In this document: in pieces, positions 11,301 through 22,579 of the stretch
Layout: every line of letters starts with the position of its first letter
How positions within the stretch are numbered: the stretch's first letter is position 1
NCBI GenBank assembly: GCA_032719365.1
Contig: CM064867.1
Span: 41,069,651 to 41,133,650, forward strand
Length of the DNA: 64,000 bases
Direction of reading: 5' to 3'
From: Prinsepia uniflora
Taxonomy: Eukaryota; Streptophyta; Magnoliopsida; Rosales; Rosaceae
Notes under the pieces: model-generated
Database searches by the model: none
Seen by the model: the letters and a program-made list of their open reading frames with translations, nothing else
Told to the model about the DNA's origin: nothing
Program-made: the position numbers and the translations under genes

Positions 11301-12736
11301 GACCGGTGTTGGTCGATAGGATCATCGAGGCTCAACTACAGGACCAGATACTCTGTGACTACACAAACGAGGTTGAATCCGGACAGAGACAGGATTTCTC
11401 CATCCGGGGGGATGGGGCATTAGTGAAGCTTGGGAGATTATGTGTACCTGTGATACCAGAGTTGAGGAGAGAGATTTTAGATGAGGCACACAGTTCAGCC
11501 TATGCTATGCATCTAGGGGGGACGAAGATGTACCGTACTCGCTGGGACCACTATTGGTGGCCAAGAATGAAGAGGGAGATAACTGAGTATGTCAGCAAGT
11601 GTTTGATCTGCCAGCAGGTCAAGGCCGAACGGCAGCGTCCGTATGGGGCTATGCAGCCACTTCCAATCCCAAAATGAAAATGGGATCATATTACAATGGA
11701 CTTTGTCTTCAAGTTACCAAAGACAAGGAGTGGATTTGATGGGGTTTGGGTGATTGTAGACTGGTTGACCAAATCAGCGCATTTTCTGCCTGTACGTGAA
11801 ACGTACTAGCCCAACCATTTGGCCCAGCTATTCATTAATGAGATAATCCGACTACACGGTACCCCGGAGTCGATCGTGTCGGATCGGGATCCGCGTTTCA
11901 CTTCCAGATTTTGGAGGAGTCTACAAACCACTTTGGGTACGAAATTTCACTTCAGTACGGCATTCCAGCCACAGACCGAAGGACAGTCTGAAAGGACAAT
12001 ACAAACTCTCGAGGACATGATGAGAGCCTATGTGTTGTAATTCCAGGATTCGTGGGCTGATCGATTGCCATTGATGGAGTTTGCCTACAATAATAGTTAT
12101 CATGCGAGTATAGGGATGGCACCCTATGAGGCACTGTATGGTCGACAGTGCAGAACACCTGTATGCTGGATGGAGATCGGGGAAAGAACTGCAGTGGGGC
12201 CGGATTTGATGGATATGACACAGTAGACAGTTCGAGTTATTCGGGAGAGATTGAAGGCGGTCCAGGATCGTCAAAAGAGCTATGCGGATCGACGGATCCG
12301 AGATTTGGAGTTTAAGGTTGGTGACTTTGTCTTTTTAAAGCTATTGTCGTGGAAAGGGATTCTCCGATTCGGATGATGTGGGAGACTGAGTCCCTGTTAT
12401 ATCGGGCCATATGAGATTGTCGAGCGGATTGGTCTGGTGGCTTATCGTTTAGCACTACCTTCAGAGCTTTCCAGAGTACATGACGTATTCCATGTATCTA
12501 TGCTACGGAAGTATCTTCGAGATGACTCTCATGGATTGCCGGAACAACCACTGGAACTAATGACAGATTTGAGCTTCGAGGAACGACCAGTACAGATTCT
12601 GGATAGGAAGGAAAAGGTCTTAAGGAACAAGACGATTTCATTGGTTAAGGTGCTATAGCGGAACCACGAGTTGGAGGAAGCGACATGGGAACCCGAGGAA
12701 TTTATGAGAGGGCAGTACCCACACTTGTTTGAGTAA
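8312..12736 (+). pseudogene. Broken gag-protease-RT-RNase H-integrase-chromodomain polyprotein, element A
   Basis: Starts at ATG 8312 (MPPRRDP) and ends at TAA 12734-12736, in register with element E. Gag is recognisable at 8483-9220, but the zinc knuckle reads CFASGEPGHYASDC, so its second cysteine is lost. The protease motif DSGATHSF is near 9400, the RT motif FIDDILVYS near 10400, RNase H at 10634-11200, integrase at about 11490-12030, and a chromodomain-like end at 12540-12736. About ten in-frame stops occur, the first at 8447-8449; frameshifts lie near 9530 and 9908. Most stops compare with CAG, CAA, CGA or TGG in element E, the pattern expected from cytosine deamination of methylated DNA. 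Confidence 0.93.
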
Positions 12737-12758
12737 ATTTCGAGGACGAAATTTCTGT

Positions 12759-12771
12759 AAGGTGGGTAGGT
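12759..12771 (+). other. Polypurine tract, element A
   Basis: AAGGTGGGTAGGT directly precedes the TGTAACG start of the 3' LTR, where plus-strand DNA synthesis would be primed. The identical sequence is present in element E. Confidence 0.75.
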
Positions 12772-15360
12772 TGTAACGACCCGAACCAAGAATAATAATA
12801 TTTTAATGTAAAAAGACTATTTTGCCCCTGAGGGGGGGGGGAAACTTTGACTTTTGACCCGGGAAATAATTTGGACTTTGACCCATGACTATGATGTAGA
12901 TCGGGACGTCACGAATCTGTAGGCAGGCGGCACGCCGAAATCGGAGTTTGTATGAAGAAGTTATGGTCACGGAAGCGTTTTAGCGGAATTTACGAACCGA
13001 GAACAACAGAATAAAATATTAATTAATTATGGGAATCCGTGCCAAACTCATATTTAAATCAAACCAGCGGATGAGTGACAAGTGTCACTCATCCAAGTGA
13101 CTACTATTCCCATAAAGTTGGGTCTACTCCTATCGGTCCATATTTAAACATTTTATTTCCTCTCAACTAACCCTAGCCATTGGATTTCTGCCCAAGTTAA
13201 TCCCAGCCCTCCATTCCCTCTGCTTTTTCTTCTTCATGCACGATCATTCCTCTCTCTCACACAAAACACACACACTCATTCTCCCTAATCCATGTACCCA
13301 TCTCCCCTTCGATTTTCTCTCGACCCAAACACCCCAACCAGCAACCTTTACACCACCAGGCGACCACCCACAACACCACCATCACTACCTGATCACCCCC
13401 GTGTACCACCAGCACCACCACCCCTTCCCTTACACTGAACAACCCGTGCAAAACTCAGACCCGAAACACAGAGGAATCGGGTCCAAGAAGCAAAACCCCA
13501 CATTTCCACCACCTCGATTCAAGTGGAGCTCCAGTTGACACCGTGAGGACCCCAGGAGCACGACTGAACAGACGGCGAAGGCTACGGCGGCGGTAAGGCC
13601 CAAAACCCGAGAGCCCTGTTTATGTTCCCTGTTTCGAACCAACCCATTTTAACGCCTAGGAATCGATTCTTTGCTTATAGACATGCTCTAGGGTCAGAGA
13701 CGAGCTGATAGGGACCGATTTGGACGACTGAGGCGGCAAGGATAGCCGGAGACGACGACCGGATTTTGGCCGTGTAGTTCATCGAAGCTCTGGTGAGTTT
13801 CTTCTAGTTTCCTTCCAGTTTTGAGGTTACAGAACCATAGAACAAACCAAGACGGCCCTGTAGGAATGAACCCCGTCGAAAATGGTGGCCGAAAACCTAC
13901 GGCGGAATCGGGTCAAGCCGTGGGTCAACGGCGACCCGGTTCTAGTAAAACGAGCTGACCTGGTACTGTAGCAGTGATGATGTCATCATGATGATGTCAC
14001 TTCTGAAGTCATCCTGTCAGGAATTGTCAAACCAGGGACCAATCAGAACATGCCACGTGTCACCTGACAAGTGTCAGTGATGACGTCAGCGGTCCTATAG
14101 CAGCGTTGACTAGGCGCGTTGACCAGGCGCGTGGGGGCGCGTGTGAACAGTGATTTTGGTGGGGCCAGTACCATTTTCTAGGTTTCGACGATACGAATCC
14201 AATGGAGGTGGTTTCGTGTCGATCGGAGATTGTTAGGTTAGTCAAAATGGGGGTTGAAGGCTCGAGAATAGTGCACGGGATGCGTGTTTTAGGCGGATCT
14301 GTTCTAGGGTCTTGGTATTAGAATTATAGGGTCCCTAAGTAACTCTCAGGTATGTTAATACAGGTTTTAGAGATCGTTGAGCAGCAAGGACCGAGTGTGA
14401 GTGGGTTGTTTGATTTATAAAAGGCTTGCATGCATAAACTGTTTTACTATTTCCACTTATGATTTCGATGAGTCTTATATGAACTGTTTATATCTGTTAT
14501 TACAATGTTTTGGGCATGAGACCCGTTTGGATTATATGTGGATTTTGTCTGGGATGTCCAGGGGGACATAGGGTAAACTATACTGTTATTGTGCTGTACT
14601 TTCCTACCTGTCTACATTGTCTCCTCCAGGGGGGGTCGTTGGCCTGGGTGGACCCTGGAGTAGTCATGGGGCCCTGACTGAGTGGAGTTGACCCCCGTTG
14701 GGCTGCTTACTCTCAGGAAGGCATGTTTATATACCTCGGGCAGTGACCGGGATACCGGGAGCTGATGTACCTAGAGAGTCTTGGGTGTGAGACCTTGAGT
14801 GGCAACGCGTAGCCTTAGAACTGTGACATCATTTGGGTTGGGTTTTACAGTGCACTGATATGTTAGTTTCTCCTTTCGATTATTGTTGTGATTTTATGGT
14901 TACGATTTCATTATAAAATTATGTTTTTACTGCATGCAAGATTTGGAAAACAGAGGGGTAAAACCTTATGATTTATATTATTATTAAATTGATTTATAAA
15001 TTGTTTTTTTTTTGCCCACTCACTCTTGTTTTACTGACCCCTCCAGACCCTGACACGGAAATAGAGGAGGAGGACCCGGAGGAGGAGGAAGAGGCTTAGT
15101 TTGCTTAGCTGTGCACCTGTACATCCACTTGTGGGTAGGTTAAGCACCGAATAATGTACTCTGACTATTGTGCTCACGTGTTGTTATTTTACTATCCCTT
15201 GTCTGGAAGTATCGCTTTAAACACTGTTGTTGTACGTTATCTATCTATTTGAGTATTCAGTTTTTATTTAAGGGTAATTTTGGTATGTTTGGCGTCATTG
15301 TCAGACGGGAGCGGGGTACGTCCCGGGGTGGTCCCAGTGGGATTAGGACGGGTCCTGTCA
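12772..15360 (+). repeat. 3' LTR of element A (2589 bp)
   Basis: Starts TGTAACGACCC after the polypurine tract and ends GGTCCTGTCA before target copy GAGGT. It has the dyad at 13069-13094, TATTTAAA at 13141-13148, a reduced TGACGTCA cluster near 13970-14095, and the acidic reading frame after CTCCAG near 15045-15098. It has a shorter 'GCGGCG' region than the 5' LTR. Confidence 0.93.
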
Positions 15361-15365
15361 GAGGT

Positions 15366-15515
15366 ACTCCCGGTCGACGAGGACCTACTAGTGGACAATG
15401 AACCACTTCTATCACTCGACACATCGCTTGCCGAGAGAGAGAGAGAGGGTGTTTCCCCACCAAACGTTTGAGGGGACCTGGCTCCAGATCCATTAGTTGA
15501 CTCAAATTCTGACAT
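15366..15515 (-). pseudogene. Decayed Tat-like gene, N-terminal fragment
   Basis: The minus strand opens with ATG at 15515 and reads MSEFESTNGSGARSPQTF followed by a Ser-rich region, then meets the element A insertion. Crossing to 5587 the frame continues (Ser-rich, then NVDRLLGLP). Ser-rich starts are usual for plant proteins carrying the gypsy-type transposase domain. Any extension of this frame past 15366 into the LTR is artificial. Confidence 0.55.
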
Positions 15516-15957
15516 CTACATGTACAGACTAACAAAAGAAGCTACGACTAAGCAAACTACTCCTACCGAACACAAATAAATCACACGAAAAGGGAATCAA
15601 AATATACCTGACGATTCGGGTGAACGGCTGGAACGGTTGATCGGAAGTCGATTTTCGAGTAAATACTAGTTGGAAGTCTAAACAACCCAGTTGGCAACAA
15701 TTAGACGCTATGAAAGTTCAGTTTTCCAAAACTAGAAAAAAGTGAGGGATTCCAACGCCTTTTATAGGCACTTTCGGTGCCTCGAGATGTGCACTTTCGA
15801 TCTAAACAGCGCCAAAGTCATACGGCACTATTCCTTCGTGCGATACTCAGACAAAAATACATACACCATATGTATTTAAAAAAATGGAGAAGACGAACAG
15901 TATCGATTCGCAGACCATCAGACCCTTTCCGTACTATGACCCTGATCCGCAAACAAG
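15516..15957. other. Non-coding flank upstream of the Tat-like gene
   Basis: No gene seen. The minus-strand gene starts at 15515, so this would be its 5' leader or promoter side. It contains no LTR of the other families. Confidence 0.4.
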
Positions 15958-16725
15958 CACATTGCGACCGATCCGGTGCCACTCTCGCAGTACCTCACAC
16001 GTCAGTGCTCCATTCGGCAAGCAGAGGCATTGCACCTGAACGGAAGCATCGGGTGAGATGCTCTCATGGCCCTGATCAATAAGAAGGCACATTGCAACCG
16101 ATCAGGCGCCACTCGCGCAGTACCTCACACGTCAGTGCACCATTCAGAAAGCAAGAACATTGCGACCGAACGAAAGAATCTCATGGCCCTGATTGGCAAG
16201 CAGGCGCATTGTGACTGATCAGGCGCCACTCGCACAGTAATTTACACGTTAGTGCTCCATTTGGCATGCAGGAATATTGCAACCGAAAGGAAGCATCAGC
16301 CGAGGTGCTCTTATGAACCTGATCGGCAAGCAGGTGTTTTATGACCGATCAAGCGCCACTCACGCAATACCTTATACATCAGTGCTCCGTTCGGCAAGCA
16401 TGAACATTGCAACCGAACAGAAGAATCAGCCGAGGTGCTCTCATGGCCCTAATCATCGAGCATGCGCATTGCAACTGATTAGGTACCACTCGCATAGTAC
16501 CTCACACGTCAGTGCTCCATTCGACAAGCAAGAACCTTGCAACCGAACGGAAGCATTAGGTGAGGTGCTCTCAATGCCCTAATCGAAAAAGATGGCACAC
16601 CACAACCGATCAGGCGCTATTCACATAGTAGCTCACACGTCAGTACTTCATTCGGCAAGTAAGAACATCGTGACCAAAAAGGCGCCACTAGTGACGTACC
16701 TCAACGTCTATGGTCCGATCGACAG
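15958..16725. repeat. Tandem repeat, ~130-bp unit, six recognisable copies
   Basis: Units begin near 15958, 16088, 16205, 16335, 16465 and 16596; one unit is about 117 bp. Each contains blocks like 'CGATCAGGCGCCACTC', 'ACCTCACACGTCAGTGC', 'CATTCGGCAAGCA' and 'GAGGTGCTCTCATGGCCC'. Copies are diverged and the last degenerates after about 16725. Tat/Ogre-type elements often carry such satellite-like arrays in untranslated regions, so it probably belongs to the same old element. Confidence 0.75.
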
Positions 16726-16934
16726 GCAGCAACCTTGCAACCGATCATGAGCATCCGGTGTAGTACTCTCCTAACCCTGGTCGACACAGGTACACTACAA
16801 CCAGACCTGTGCTAATTCCCCACTTGGTACATAGGAGAATTCTCCACCGACCTATCGCTGGGGTCTGGCGTTGAAGCTTCGACAGCAGCGACTTTCCTCT
16901 ATCAAGAACTTGGGGGACTAAGGGATACGCTCCC
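16726..16934. other. Degenerate repeat remnant and flank before LTR O
   Basis: Partial repeat-like blocks (CCGATCGACAGGCAGC, CCGATCATGAGCATCC) fade into unique sequence containing 'CTTGGGGGACTA' near 16910. No coding signal. LTR O starts at 16935. Confidence 0.4.
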
Positions 16935-17370
16935 TGTAACTACCCAGAAATTCGAAAAAAGGAAAATTTGGAAAATTTGAAGGAAATGACGATTTTGCCC
17001 TGGTTATAAGGGCCAAAAGTTGACTTTTTGATCGAGACCTTATTTGGACTTTCTGGAAGGACCGTCGGATAGGTCTCAGGACGCTGAATCCGTAGACAAG
17101 CGGCATGCGTCAATCGGAGTCCGGATGAAAAAGTTATGGATTGAGGAATGCTAGGGGCATTTTGGTCATTTGTGTATAGAAGGGTAAAATAGTAATTTGG
17201 CTGGGATATTTGATGAATCACCCATTAATGACTCTTGCCACCCGCCAGTGACACATGTCACCTCAATTTGAGGCTTAGTGGCTGAGATTGCCCCGGGCTA
17301 TCTATCCAATTCATATTAATCCATAATTATCAGTTTAGAAGGAATAGAAATGAAAACAAAAAACAGAGAA

Positions 17371-17514
<144 letters not shown>

Positions 17515-19006
17515 TCCCTCAAACAAAACAGAACAATGGAACTTGATTTCAGAACAACAACGAGAACCCGAACCATGAATCTGAGAACCTAAGTTTATTT
17601 GAGAGGGTGAATTCATAAAAGGAAAGAAAGGAGAGGGGAGATAAGAGAACTGGAAAACACCCCAAGAACCCGAGAAGGTGATTTGTGAAATTGAGAATCG
17701 AAATTTGAGTTTGAGATGTTAATTGGACAAACTCAGCTTGAATTAAGCTTCTAGAGGAAGGAACAAGTTGAACTACCATGGAATTCGAAGGAAATTGATG
17801 AACAAACACTAAGAACACACCTTGCGACATCCTGGAATTGTGGAGGTTGAATTCAAGTAATTAGCGGTAAGGAATCTTGAAATTGGTTTCGAATTCATGT
17901 TTATAATGAAGATATGATACTTCCTAGGTGATTAATTTAAGGAAATGGCTTGAAATTGAGTGGAACCTGATTAAGAACCCATCGGGTATTCACTTCGAGT
18001 CGAGTGATTTGAGGACCAATTTCATGAAATCAACGATATAGATCCAGAATTAAGTTTATTTCGATGCATATTAACGTTTGAATTGTCGAAAATGAAGTCG
18101 AATTGACTGAGAACTAACTGGGTTGAATTGCGGGTTACCAGACCCGTTTGCAGGCTAGTCGGGTGAGGAAGACGACTGTGCAGGGTACTGTAGCATGCGC
18201 ATGGGTTTCACGCGCAGCCACCCCACACAGCCACTCACAACGACGCGTGGGCCCGATTCCCGAGGTGAGTTCAACATGACTTTTGTTCTATGCAATGTAA
18301 CGAATATTTTGGCGTTGGTTTCGAGTTAATCAGACACCGTTTCGATATTTTTTCGAGGGTCTGAAAGCTTATGTTAAGTTTTTAATTAATATTTAATTCC
18401 CAAAAAATTATGGGAAATTAATATGATATTCATTGAGTCATTAGTGACCCTTAATGATGATTTTGGGCAGGACTTGGAATTCCTGGAAGGTACCGGAAAT
18501 TACGAAAACGCGTGCAGCTCAGAAAGCGAGAGGTTTGGACGGTATGTGAGTGGAGGTTTGTTTTATAAACAATTATGCATGCATAGTTAAATGTTTTACA
18601 TAATTTATTGCATGATTTGAATTGCAATGATATCCTGATGATGTGGCATGATTATTTGTGATTTAACGATTATTTTAATCGGTCTTTTGGTTACGTTTTA
18701 CGGGAAAATGTGCAAATGATATTTTGGGCTAGGCCCGGAGTCAAACTGGTTTCAAAAAAGATATTTTTACTTAATTGGTGAGTCAAGGATGATTTCTGGA
18801 TTATTTTAATGTTTCAATTGAGATTTTACGGATTTACGTGTAAATGGCATTTGGGCTTGAGACCCTGTCGGGAATGCTTTTGACTTGGTTTGAAGTCATG
18901 GATATGATTGATATGTGTTTGTGGAATGGATTGTGTTTGTGATTGTGGATACTGGATCATGTTCTGGATGGTGCGAGTGCAGTTCCTAGACGTGACTCGG
19001 ATGTTG

Positions 19007-21991
19007 TGTCAGGACCCACCCCGGTTTCACCCCGAAACCCGAGGTAAATCCCGCTCCCGTCTGACTCCCCAACACAACCCCTAACACTTACTCGAACCCA
19101 GTCAAACGCAGGAGTAATTACAAAATATCCGAGAATCCTTATCGTTTACAGAGCATAGCACTACATGACAAGAAAACTAAAAACCGAGAAGGTACACGCA
19201 CACAGAAGCCTTTAAACTCTTCTAGGATCCCTCACGTCGCTTCTATGCCTCAGATTCTGCCTCGACGTCAAGACCCCGCGCTAGCTCCACAACCTGGAGG
19301 GCAATTAAAACAGAAAATGTGAGTGGACCAGAAAGTACACAAGTTCAAAAACCCTTTTATAAGAAAACCGAGTTAAACCCTCCGTTTTGAAACCACATGC
19401 ATAACCAGCAGTTATAAACACATTTATAACGTAATCATTATAACCATCATAAGAAACAGAAACACTATAAAAGAGCATAAGAAACCATAATATGAGTATC
19501 AGAAACCGTATCAAAACCATAATCACCAAATCATCATTTTCCCGATCAAACCTGCTGGATCTATCCGAGTCTTTAAACTCCCGAGTCTTTAAACTCAATC
19601 CAGGCCTTAATAATATCCGAGTCTTTAAACTCCCGAGTCTTTAAACTCAATCCGGGTCTTTAAACCCAATCCGGCCGGTCCCCCGTCACATATATCCGGG
19701 TCTTTAAACCCAATATCCAGATCCAGCAAATCCAATCAAAACCATTTGAAAACCATCTACCAAATCCTCATCCAAACCCGAATCCGAAATCACTGGTCTG
19801 ATGCCCTTCCGGCGTTCAGGACCGTCATTCCGAACCCAAATCCGGAAAATATCCATTTTCATACCAAAACCACATGTAATCACAAATCATATTTCATAAC
19901 CCATTTATCATGATTTGAAAACCTTTATCGGTGGAAATCCCCAAATGTGGCATCAAAATCCGAAAACCAACATTTTCTCGAAAAACGTGCCAAAACCGTC
20001 TTTTTCTCGAAAACGTGCAAATACATAGAATCATCATATCATATTCAATAAACCTAGATTCATAAGTAAAACCATAAAATACGTATATAAAAACAGTTAT
20101 GCATGCTCGAGTTTAAGGAAAGGGTCCACTCACAATCCTGAGCCCTACTCGCGTCCCGAACGTCCAGCCCGTTCCTCGGCTTCCTCGGGAAATCCCGATC
20201 CTGTCAAACACCGTCAAATTACGTCACGAATACATCTACGAACACTCACTTAAATTCCCTCAAAAATCTCCGGACCAAAGACTTAAAACCCCGGAACCCT
20301 ACACATTCACCCTCGCGGAACTATACTCAAAAAAACTTCCGATTTACCCGAAACCAACTCCATTAAACTCAACACAACTCCTAGACCAAAAGTCATGTTG
20401 ACCGTTTTCCCATCCGCCGCCGCACGCGCCCCCACGCGCCGCCCAAAGTGGCTGCGCGTGGCCCTCACGCGCTGCTACAGTACCACCTCCTTCCTCGAGC
20501 AAACCGGGTTCAGTACAGTGGTCTGCACTCAGACCGGCGTACCTGGTTCTTCCTCCTCCGTCCACCAAAACGGTTCCTTTCTTCACCAACAGCATCGTCC
20601 AGGCCAACCCTATCGGTTCCCCAACTCCATTCACCTCGACACTGTCCCAATCCCCTCGACTGAACTCGAAACCAGACAGCCCGTCGACCCCTGTTTCACG
20701 ACTCCTCCACTCCAGCCACCTCCCGTCACGGTGGTGATACCAGACTCACCCCACAACCTCACTGATCCACGTCCAACACCCCTAACCCTTCGACTCACCC
20801 CAGAAGTCCACGACTTTGGGTTCGAAGTTCACGGTCGAAACAGGGTAACAGAAACTCCTCTTCGCCTGAGCTCCGCCGTGTACGCCCCCGTCACGGCGAC
20901 CACCCAAATCGACACCTAGGACCTCCCTGATCACTACCCTAACCTCCAATCCTCTCGACTCTCAGCCCAAGGTCACGACTTTCCAAATGAAATTTACGGG
21001 AAAAACAGAGTAAAGAGATCTCACCTTCGATTGCAGCTCCGCCGTGCGCACTGCCGCCTTCCACGGTGGTCGTTGGATTCCTTGCAGTCTCCTCAGCCTC
21101 CCCTGGCCTCGATTTGCCTCACCTCACGGCGTAGCCACCACCTCAACCTCACAGCTCCCTGTTTCTCCCCAAAATTCCTCCACACCTCCGCCGTGCCGCC
21201 GTGCACAATTGCACCTCCAATTCACGGCCACCAGCTCCGCCTTGCCTCACTAACACACTCACAATTCCCTAACCACTCACCCTTGCACTCAGATCGATCA
21301 ACTGATCCCAACTCTCACCCTCTGTTCTCTGTATTTCGAAGGACTGCACGGTTGCACCCCAATTATTTGGGACCGTGAACACACAGGATTCCACCAGAAT
21401 CCTCTACACACATGCCATGTGTCACCATCCACTCCACACACCCCCACATGGCCTAATCCCAGCCGTCCATTCTTTTATCTGTGCACAGATCCCAATGTGC
21501 CACAATGACCAAAATACCCTTCTTTTTAACACATTTTTACGGTTTTACCGAAACTTCCTAGACCCGTAACTCTCACCTCGTAAGTCCGATGAACACGTGC
21601 CGCCTGTCATCGAACTCAGGACGACAAGAACTATCTAACCATCCTAGGTCAACCTACCAAAACCCAATTATTCAAAAAGTCAACTTTTCCCCCCTATTTT
21701 ACCAAAATTACGGTTATGCCCTCAACCTTCCGAACATCACAACTTCCTCCTCGGATGTCGGAATCGGGCGTGCCACCTGCCTACGAATTCGTAACGTCCT
21801 CAACTACATCCTGGTCACTGGTCAACTCCCATTTGACCACCCGAAATAAAAGTCAACATTCCTGCCCGACCCAGGGGCAAAATCGTCATCCTAAGTTCCC
21901 GGACCCCTCGGGACCACCTAACCCTTGATTAACCTTACTAATCACCCCTTAATCACTCTAGAAATCCCGGTCCTCGGGACGGGTTGTTACA
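19007..21991 (-). mobile_element. Solo LTR J (2985 bp), target duplication TGTTG
   Basis: The minus strand starts TGTAACAACCCGTCCC at 21991 and ends GGTGGGTCCTGACA at 19007. TGTTG flanks both ends (19002-19006, 21992-21996). No gag or pol. It contains the inverted ten-mers at 19319-19328 and 20124-20133, and six hairpin-like GAGTCTTTAAACTC/GGGTCTTTAAACCC units at 19567-19711. The arginine/proline-rich frames at 20344-21378 are GC-rich LTR sequence, not recognisable proteins. Confidence 0.92.
19567..19711. repeat. Cluster of co-varying GRGTCTTTAAACYC hairpin units in LTR J
   Basis: Four units GAGTCTTTAAACTC and two GGGTCTTTAAACCC. The second and thirteenth bases change together (A-T versus G-C), so the pairing is kept while the sequence changes. 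The same motif clusters occur in LTRs D, F and F2. Confidence 0.8.
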
Positions 21992-22579
21992 TGTTGCGTG
22001 AGTACAGTTCCCGAGTATGTGGTACGTCTAGATGGTGCGTGTGCAGTTCCTAGACATGGCTGATATGAATCGGATGGTGCCTGAGTGCAGTTCCCGAGGT
22101 TGGCCTACACGTAGTGCGGATGTGATTATGTGATTGTTTGGGCACTTGTGAATAGTGCGGATTGATTGATTGATTGATTGATTGTGCACTTGTGAGTAGT
22201 GTTGTTTGATGTTGATCGTGATCACGTACTGGTACTGAGTACGGGTTTTGGTCTTTGTGGCCAGGTGATTATGTTTTCACATGTTGGCTTGAGAGTCGGG
22301 ATTTGATACTTGTTATGTGATTTGGCTGGAAAACCGGTGATTGTTATTCATATGTTTTTCCCTATGCATGTATGGTTTGATAAACTGGAGGGTAAATGAT
22401 GTATTTTTAAATGGGTTTTAAATGATATTATTTTTGTCCACTCACACTTTTTCTGTTTTGATGACCCTTTAGGTCGTGGCACGACGTTCGGGGCTGATCG
22501 ATAGGCGGAGGCATGAGCGGAAATCAATGCAGTTATCCCTTGTCTGATAGGTGTTGAAGGGTAGTTTCGGTACTTCAGT

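Larger units (their letters stand above)
5588..15360 (+). mobile_element. Element A: degenerate Tekay/Del-type chromovirus, target duplication GAGGT
   Basis: A complete LTR retrotransposon of 9773 bp. LTRs (5588-8199 and 12772-15360) start TGTAACG and end CCTGTCA; GAGGT flanks both outer ends (5583-5587, 15361-15365). Primer site, gag-pol and polypurine tract are in the standard order. The coding region has many stops and at least two frameshifts, so it is not autonomous. It is the same family as element E but clearly older. It splits the Tat-like gene within its N-terminal region. Confidence 0.95.

Noticed and set aside
15958..16725. CRISPR-like array
   Set aside because: Direct tandem repeats without unique spacers of uniform length, in a plant retroelement context; a minisatellite explains it.
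20344..21378. Pro/Arg/Ser-rich reading frames on both strands of LTR J
   Set aside because: GC-rich LTR leader sequence without known domains; similar frames occur on the opposite strand, and the region is inside a solo LTR.
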